A program made the translations under genes and the position numbers. A stretch of 64,000 bases of DNA. Origin: Streptomyces sp. WM6378 (GTDB lineage Bacteria; Actinomycetota; Actinomycetes; Streptomycetales; Streptomycetaceae). The notes under the pieces were generated by a model, which was not told the DNA's origin, made no database searches, and worked only from the letters and a program-made list of their open reading frames with translations. Below are positions 58,713-64,000 of this stretch, in pieces. The stretch is taken from NCBI RefSeq assembly GCF_001279695.1, contig NZ_LGDD01000298.1:1-64000 (forward strand), read 5' to 3'. Numbering within the stretch: the stretch's first letter is position 1; each line of letters starts with the position of its first letter.

Positions 58713-61277
58713 ATGCTGAGAACAGCCCTGCGCAACGTCCTGGCGCACAAGGCCCGTCTGGTCATGACCGTCCTCGCGGTCTGCCTGGGTGTCGCCTTCG
58801 TCTGCGGCACCCTCGTCTTCGCCGAGTCCTCCGCCGCCGCCTACCGTGCCGCCGCGTCGAAGAACTTCGCCGGCATCGCGGTCACCGTGACCCCGAAGGA
58901 TCCCCCGCCCGGTGCCGTCGCGGACCAGCCCGCCGGTGTGCTCGACGACGCCCTCGTACGCAAGCTGGCCGACGTGCCCGGGGTCGCGGCCGTGCGGCCC
59001 TCCGTCGACGGCTCGGCCACCCTCAATGCCGCCGACGGCAGCCCGCTGCGGGCCGGCAAGGCGTGGGCCAACCTCGCCGCCGCCTACGTACCGAACGCGG
59101 ACGGCGAGGACAGCCGCTATCCGTTGGCCGAGGGGCGCGCGCCCGCCAGCAGTGGCGAGCTCGCCGTCGACCGCGGCACCGCCGACGCCGGGCACCTTCG
59201 CGTCGGCGACATGGTCACGCTCGCCACCGACGGGCCCGTCTTGACCAAGCGGCTCGTCGGCATCGTCACCACCCAGGACACCCGGGTGACCGCGGGCGGC
59301 ACCCTCGCCCTGTTCGACAGGGCCACCGCGCAGCGGTTGTTCACCACCCCGGGCCACTACAGCTCGATCGACCTGTCCGCCAGGGCCGGGACCGACCAGG
59401 TCGCGCTGTCCAGCCGGGTCACCGCCCTGCTCCCGGCCGACCGCGCCCTCGCCACCAGCGGGGCCGCGCAGGCCGCACAGCAGGCGACCAACGTCGACAT
59501 GATGACCCGGGGCTACCAGAAGATGCCGAAGATCTTCGCCGGGGTCGCGCTGTTCATCGGGTCGTTCCTCATCGTCAACACCTTCACGATGCTCGTGTCG
59601 CGGCGCACCCGCGAGATCGCACTGCTGCGGGCGATCGGAGCCACGCGTCGGCAGGTGGTCCGCTCCGTGCTGTGGGAGGCCGTTCTGGTCGGGCTCGCCG
59701 CGTCGGCGGCCGGGTTCGTGGCCGGGCTCGGCATCGCTTCCGTACTGCCGGACCTCCTCGGTAGCGCTCAAGACCCGCTCCCCCGCGGCCCGTTGGTGAT
59801 CGGCGCGCGCCCCGTCATGGCGGCGCTCGGGGTCGGCGTGGGCATCACGGTGCTCGCCGCCTGGCTGCCGTCCCGCAAGGCGGCGAAGATCGCGCCCATC
59901 GAGGCGCTGCGCTCGGCCGAGCAGCCGCCCACCGCCACCGCGTCCCGGGTGCGCGCGGCGGTGGGCCTCGTCCTGCTCGTCGGCGGGGCCGGGCTGCTCG
60001 TCTCGCTCACCGGCGCCAAGGACGCCTCCGACGCCAACCTGCAGAACGCCATGTTCGGCTGTGCTCTTCTCGTCGCCGCGATGATCACCCTCGCGCCGCT
60101 GCTCGCCGTCCCCGTGATCCGGCTCGGCGGGCGGCTGACCGGCCGCTTCGGGGTCGCCGGGCACCTCGCCCGCGAGAACGCCCTGCGCGATCCCCGGCGT
60201 ACGGCGGCCACCGCGTCCGTCCTCATGATCAGTACGGCGCTCGTCGCCGGGCTCGCCGTCATCGGCCACTCCACCTCGGGAGCCCTCGACCGGCAGGCCG
60301 CGTCCGGCCTCAGTGCCGATTACGTGGTCGGCAGCCGCACCACCACGACCGCCATCGACCCGGCCGCCGTGCGGCGGGTCGCGGACCTCCCCGGCGTGAA
60401 GACCGCCTCCGCCGTCGCCGACTCCACCCTGTTCACCGGCGGCAAGGTCCGCAGCATCTCCGGCGTCGACCCCGCCACCGTCGACAAGGTCATGCAACTC
60501 GACTTCGTCAGCGGCTCGTTGAAAGATCTCGGGCCGGGCCGGATCGCCCTCTCCAGCAGCGCCGCCCGGGAGCAGGGCGTGAGCGCCGGCGGCAAGGTCA
60601 ACGCCCACATCGGCCCGGGCGACGACTTCAAGGAGTACACCGTCGTCGGCGTCTACCAGGACAACCCCATCGCCGACGACGCGCTCGGCGCCCGCAGCGA
60701 GGTGCAGCAGCACAGCTTCAAGCCCGGCACCGTCCAGCGGATCCTCGTCCGCACCGACGGCGGCGCGGTCTCGAAGGCCACCGGGGACCGGCTGCGGACG
60801 GCCACCGGCAACAGCCCGCTGGTGCAGGTCAAGGACCGTGCGGAGCTCGTGCGCGAGGCCGCCGGGTCCATGGGCGAGCTGCTCACCTTGATGTACGGGC
60901 TGCTCGCCATCGGAGTCGTGATCTCGCTGCTCGGCATCGTCAACACCCTCGCGATGTCGGTCGCCGAGCGCACCCGCGAGATCGGCGTGCTGCGCGCCAT
61001 CGGCATGGACCGGGCCGGGATCCGGCGGATGATCCGGCTCGAAGCGGTGACCGTCGCCGCGTTCGGCACGCTGCTCGGCCTGGCGGGGGGCCTGTTCGGC
61101 GCCTGGGCGGTCGGCTCGCTCGCGGGCGGTGCGATGACGCAGTACTCCCTCTCGCTGCCCTGGGGAACGCTGCTCCTGGTCTGCCTGGTCTCGCTCACGG
61201 TCGGCGCGGTCGCGGCGGCCGTCCCGGCCCGGCGGGCCGCGGCGCTGAGCCCCCTGGAGGCCGTCGCCGAGACGTGA
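58713..61277 (+). CDS. FtsX-family ABC permease (MacB-like, two FtsX domains)
   Basis: An 854-aa permease. TM1 near 20-40 is followed by a large extracytoplasmic domain, three helices (FIGSFLIVNTFTMLVSRRTRE...), a second membrane and extracytoplasmic unit, and a final three-helix FtsX bundle (GVVISLLGIVNTLAMSVAERTRE). The two repeated FtsX domains identify the long, single-polypeptide permease type. It is the last gene of the regulator-kinase-ATPase-permease unit. Confidence 0.92.
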   Translation: MLRTALRNVLAHKARLVMTVLAVCLGVAFVCGTLVFAESSAAAYRAAASKNFAGIAVTVTPKDPPPGAVADQPAGVLDDALVRKLADVPGVAAVRPSVDGSATLNAADGSPLRAGKAWANLAAAYVPNADGEDSRYPLAEGRAPASSGELAVDRGTADAGHLRVGDMVTLATDGPVLTKRLVGIVTTQDTRVTAGGTLALFDRATAQRLFTTPGHYSSIDLSARAGTDQVALSSRVTALLPADRALATSGAAQAAQQATNVDMMTRGYQKMPKIFAGVALFIGSFLIVNTFTMLVSRRTREIALLRAIGATRRQVVRSVLWEAVLVGLAASAAGFVAGLGIASVLPDLLGSAQDPLPRGPLVIGARPVMAALGVGVGITVLAAWLPSRKAAKIAPIEALRSAEQPPTATASRVRAAVGLVLLVGGAGLLVSLTGAKDASDANLQNAMFGCALLVAAMITLAPLLAVPVIRLGGRLTGRFGVAGHLARENALRDPRRTAATASVLMISTALVAGLAVIGHSTSGALDRQAASGLSADYVVGSRTTTTAIDPAAVRRVADLPGVKTASAVADSTLFTGGKVRSISGVDPATVDKVMQLDFVSGSLKDLGPGRIALSSSAAREQGVSAGGKVNAHIGPGDDFKEYTVVGVYQDNPIADDALGARSEVQQHSFKPGTVQRILVRTDGGAVSKATGDRLRTATGNSPLVQVKDRAELVREAAGSMGELLTLMYGLLAIGVVISLLGIVNTLAMSVAERTREIGVLRAIGMDRAGIRRMIRLEAVTVAAFGTLLGLAGGLFGAWAVGSLAGGAMTQYSLSLPWGTLLLVCLVSLTVGAVAAAVPARRAAALSPLEAVAET

Positions 61278-61359
61278 TGGGCCGCGTTCGCGCCCCAGCC
61301 GCCCCGGGCCGCCGACGGCAGTTGCGCCCTGTGGCAGCCGGGGGATCCGCCGCCCACGC

Positions 61360-61749
61360 ACCACCGGCGCTTACGCCCGCCACATCAGCCGCATGACCCG
61401 CCTGTACCGCCAGCGCCGAAGCCGCCTCCTTGAGGCGCTGTACGAGCACTTCGGGGCCGAGGTCCGCATCTCCGGCGAGGCGGCGGGCCTGCACGTGCTG
61501 GTCACCCTGACCGGCGCGAGCGGCATCCCGGAGGAGCGGATCGCCGAGGTCGCGGCCGGGCGCGGGGTGCGGAGGCTACCTCGGCCGGGTGCGGGGGTGC
61601 GCAGCCGCCCCGAGGACCTCATGGTCACCGCCGGCTTCGGCCAGGGCCTGGCCCTGATCTGCCGGGTGCTGCTCGACCGGGGCCACACCCGGCTGGCGGT
61701 GGAGGACCCGGGGCATCCGGGCGAGCGGGAGTTCGTCACGAGGTCCTGA
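61360..61749 (+). pseudogene. Rearranged remnant of a MocR-type (GntR-aminotransferase) regulator
   Basis: The frame starts with TTGAYARHISRMTRLYRQRR and GEAAGLHVLVTLT, which are the C-terminal end of the aminotransferase domain of MocR/PdxR regulators. It then continues with RPEDLMVTAGFGQGLALI and LAVEDPGHPGER, a segment that normally lies well before that end. The order is therefore inverted relative to an intact gene, with no HTH and no PLP-lysine region. An internal ATG at 61393 could make 118 aa, but a functional protein is unlikely. Confidence 0.65.
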
Positions 61750-61878
61750 GCTACGCCACGGTCACGTGCTCGGGCCTGACCCAGAGCCTGCTGGCGCTGG
61801 GGGAGGCGTTTCGGGAGGTGGGGGGACGAGGGGGCATACGCTGATCCGGGTGGACCGGGCCGGGCCATGAGGCCGTGG

Positions 61879-62844
61879 CTACTGCGGGTTGCCGTTGGCC
61901 TTGAGGCGGGCGCTCATCTCCGCGTGGGCACGCTCGGAGTTGGCGTTGGCCGGGTCGTGCTTGAGGCGGAGGTAGTCGTAGAGGACCTGCACGCACTCGT
62001 CCCGGGAGGAGTAGGACGCGTCCGTGGTCAGCTCAAGTTTCTTGGTGACCTCCATCAGCTTCCCATCGGCCGCCGTGTACACCGGATGCCAGACGAGCTT
62101 CACGTCCGGGTTGAGCGCCATGACCACACGCAGCTGCGGGACCTCCTGCGCGATGAGGACGCTGTCGGGGTTGTACGCCCGCAGGAAGATGTGGACAGGG
62201 CCGCGGGCCCGGTTCACGAACGCCTTGGACAGGACGTTCCACATCGGCGTCTTGAACTTCCACTCCTCGGTCAGCGACAGCTTGTCGACCACGCCGCCGA
62301 AGGGGGTGGACTCCAGGGGAGTGTGGCCCTTGGAGCGGGCGTAAACGCTGGTGTCGATGCCGCCGGACCACAGAGCCATCGTCGGCCGGTCGATCTCCAG
62401 GTAGTCCCCGATGAACTGCACCAGCTCCTGGTACCAGGTGTTCGAGGCGCGGTGGTCACGCTGCTCCTGGCGTTCGCTGAACATCGCCATGGCCTCGTCG
62501 TTGAGCGGCCCCTGTTCGGCGATGCCGCCCAGGATCAGCTGCCAGGCCGCGTCCGTGACGCTGTCGGGGAATCCCGCCTCCGCCATCGTCTGGCAGAACG
62601 TGCCCCACTCGCCGTGCCCGGTGGGATCGGCGGCGTTGCGCTGCGCCGCCTCCCGCGCCCCGGGGATCTCCTGGCGCTGCACCCAGCGCGTCACGGCCGC
62701 GTTGCCCGCGGTGCGCTGGAGGGCAACGAGCCCGGCGGGGTCCGGCACCTGCCGGGCGGCGAGTCCCGGGCCCACGTCCTGCGCCCGCGTCCTCGGCGCC
62801 ACCGCGGGTGTCGGCGACGGTAAGGGTGTCCCTGTCTCTCGCAC
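61879..62844 (-). CDS. Candidate contractile-injection-system cargo with ADP-ribosyl cyclase-like domain
   Basis: A 321-aa protein without a signal peptide. Residues 1-40 are Pro/Ala-rich. Residues 42-57, LQRTAGNAAVTRWVQR, match the RTAGNxAV motif seen on many actinobacterial proteins linked to extracellular contractile injection systems. Residues about 155-240 follow the pattern of CD38-type ADP-ribosyl cyclases: Trp159 in MALWSGG, Glu178 in PLESTPFGG, Trp202 in MWNVLSKAFVNRARGPVHIFL and Glu234 in AQEVPQL. These correspond to CD38 Trp125, Glu146, Trp189 and Glu226. I infer an NAD+ glycohydrolase/cyclase effector. The start is GTG with GGAGGG upstream. No immunity gene is obvious; the neighbour upstream is a GNAT enzyme. 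Confidence 0.65.
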   Translation of the reverse strand: MRETGTPLPSPTPAVAPRTRAQDVGPGLAARQVPDPAGLVALQRTAGNAAVTRWVQRQEIPGAREAAQRNAADPTGHGEWGTFCQTMAEAGFPDSVTDAAWQLILGGIAEQGPLNDEAMAMFSERQEQRDHRASNTWYQELVQFIGDYLEIDRPTMALWSGGIDTSVYARSKGHTPLESTPFGGVVDKLSLTEEWKFKTPMWNVLSKAFVNRARGPVHIFLRAYNPDSVLIAQEVPQLRVVMALNPDVKLVWHPVYTAADGKLMEVTKKLELTTDASYSSRDECVQVLYDYLRLKHDPANANSERAHAEMSARLKANGNPQ

Positions 62845-62956
62845 GCTGCCCAGCCCTCCACGTCACCGTTGTCACCGTCCGGCTCAAAAGGCCGAGGTTA
62901 CGGACTCGCCGCGGCCGTCGGGAGGACCGTAAGGGCAGCACGGAGGGCAGCGGGCC

Positions 62957-63493
62957 TCACCCCGTCGGGCGGCGGCTCCAGGCGTCCAGGGTTGTGGTGG
63001 TCGTCGCCGGGCGGGGGGTTCGGGTCCAGCCCCAGGCCGCGTACGCCGCGGCGGCCGGGGTGTTGGTGGGGGCGATCAGGGTCGTGAGCACGTCGGCCTC
63101 CTGGCGTTCCAGGAGTCTTCGCTGGAGGCGGGTCGCGATGCCCCTGCGCCGGCGGGAGGGGAGCACCATGAGCTCCGCCAGCGCGAACACCCGGTCGGCG
63201 GTGGCCAGTTCCTCGTCGCCGTCGGTCTCCGCACCCCGGAAGCCGTGCCACCACTCGCCCTCACGCCCCGGCGGGTAGCCGTACGCACAGCCGACCAGGA
63301 ACGGATCCCCCGCGATGATCATGTCGAAGCCCGGGCGCTGCACGTCCTCCGCGAAGCGGCGCAGGAACCCCTGCCGCCCCAGCGACTCCGCGTCCTCGAC
63401 ACCTTCGTACGCCGCTACGTACAGGTCCGCGACGGATTCCCGTTGCTGCTCGGCCTGCCATCGGGACAGCCGCCGCAAGAACACCTCTGTCAT
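62957..63493 (-). CDS. GNAT-family acetyltransferase
   Basis: A 178-aa protein with the acetyl-CoA motif A VFALAELMVLPSRRRRGIATRLQRRLLE (about 95-122) and the C-terminal NTPAAAAYAAWGW of GNAT enzymes. Trp-rich EWWHGFRG lies in the substrate half. The substrate is unknown. It lies 110 bp upstream of the candidate effector on the same strand. It might modify small molecules or proteins; a role as antidote is speculation. Confidence 0.82.
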   Translation of the reverse strand: MTEVFLRRLSRWQAEQQRESVADLYVAAYEGVEDAESLGRQGFLRRFAEDVQRPGFDMIIAGDPFLVGCAYGYPPGREGEWWHGFRGAETDGDEELATADRVFALAELMVLPSRRRRGIATRLQRRLLERQEADVLTTLIAPTNTPAAAAYAAWGWTRTPRPATTTTTLDAWSRRPTG

Positions 63494-63662
63494 CGCAATA
63501 GCGTGGCAGGTCACGGGCGCTCACGGAACAGGTGGGAGGGGGGAAGGGGCCGGGAGTTCCCAGCCCCTGAGCGCCGTGGCAGGGGCCGGGTGTTCCCGGC
63601 GGTCCCGGCGCTCCCGCCGCGCGTTGACCCGGTCCGGCGGGCAGCCCACACTGGCCGGATCA

Positions 63663-64000
63663 TGGACGACCAACAGATCGTGACGCTCCACGGGGAGCGG
63701 GCGCTCATCGACCGGGCCGGGCATCTGTTCGCGGGGGCGCGGCACGAGTTCCTGGTGGCCGCCGCCGACCCGGGGACCTGGTCGAACGGGGTACGCACCG
63801 CCTTCGCCGCCGGGCTGCGCCCCGCCACGGAGCCCGGCGGGGTCGCCCTGCGCAAGCTCTACACCCCGCAGGCCCTGCCCGACGCCCGGGCCGAGCGGCG
63901 GCTCACCAGGATGGCCGCCGGCGGGGCGCACATCCGGATCTGCTCGGCGCCGCTCGCCCAGGAGACCATCGTCCTGGACCGGCGCATCGCGATCCTCGCG
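63663..64000 (+). CDS. N-terminal part of a probable regulator (TrmB/LuxR-like sensor domain), cut by the window end
   Basis: At least 112 aa are present without a stop. The text MDDQQIVTLHGERALIDRAG, then FLVAAADPGTW, LRKLYTPQALPD, GAHIRICSAPL and ETIVLDRRIAILA, is the phospholipase D-like sensor fold found before the HTH in many Streptomyces LuxR-type regulators. No HTH is within the window, so the class is inferred. Confidence 0.55.

Overview
The window is high-GC actinobacterial chromosome, almost certainly from a Streptomyces. The evidence is strong G/C at third codon positions, frequent GTG and TTG starts, and developmental genes of this genus (bldG with its anti-sigma partner, wblA, a Streptomyces-type Crp, a TopA with a Lys/Ala tail). 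From about 2 kb to 55 kb the gene order matches, from memory, the core block SCO3540-SCO3582 of S. coelicolor. Much of it also matches M. tuberculosis Rv3644c-Rv3683 (holB, topA, helicase, tad pilus genes, ssd, HAD hydrolase, 6S-like RNA, Fic-like protein, acs, holin, ephE, marP, nudix, nth, crp, RidA, two ArsA ATPases, whiB4, ponA2). This is therefore conserved core chromosome, not an island, until the tRNA-Pro at 55.05 kb. After that the content is more accessory.

Layout. 0.3-3.4 kb: tRNA-Thr, a secreted tripeptidyl-aminopeptidase-type lipoprotein, and holB. 3.7-9.8 kb: a giant MFS-thymidylate kinase-coiled-coil fusion and topA. 10-16 kb: a small membrane protein, a frameshifted relic, a methyltransferase, a lipoprotein and a K+-independent H+-pyrophosphatase. 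16.2-17.2 kb: the bldG/anti-sigma pair. 17.2-24.8 kb: a DECH helicase facing a compact, translationally coupled tad (Flp pilus) operon that starts with ssd. 25.2-26.1 kb: a HAD hydrolase, followed by a gene-free stretch at the position where actinobacteria carry the Ms1/MTS2823/scr3559 RNA-polymerase-binding RNA. 26.5-41.5 kb: a degenerate Fic-like protein, a CooC-type ATPase, a deacetylase lipoprotein, a SulP-carbonic anhydrase fusion, acsA, nhaA, a holin-like protein, an epoxide hydrolase, a GH4 glucosidase, MarP and a CoA-type Nudix. 41.6-54.8 kb: nth, crp, a nucleotidyltransferase, an MBL hydrolase, a Nudix, RidA with a 53-aa DUF4177 protein, a BagA/BagB-like ArsA ATPase pair, wblA, a class A PBP, a YqeY protein and a metallophosphoesterase.

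From 55 kb on: tRNA-Pro with a possible integrase scar, then a four-gene unit (response regulator, histidine kinase, ABC ATPase, FtsX-type permease). After it comes a rearranged MocR relic, a GNAT acetyltransferase and the start of a probable regulator. Among these, at 61879-62844, is the most interesting gene. It encodes a protein with an N-terminal LQRTAGNAAV motif, as seen on cargo of extracellular contractile injection systems. Its C-terminal domain keeps, in order, the four active-site positions of CD38-type ADP-ribosyl cyclases. I read it as a candidate NAD+-consuming effector.

Functionally the core block combines DNA topology and replication (topA, holB, tmk), developmental control (bldG, ssd, wblA, crp, 6S-like RNA), envelope work (PBP, MarP, deacetylase, BagAB) and ion/CO2 handling (HppA, NhaA, SulP-CA). 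All family and locus assignments are from motif reading and memory; no database search was run.
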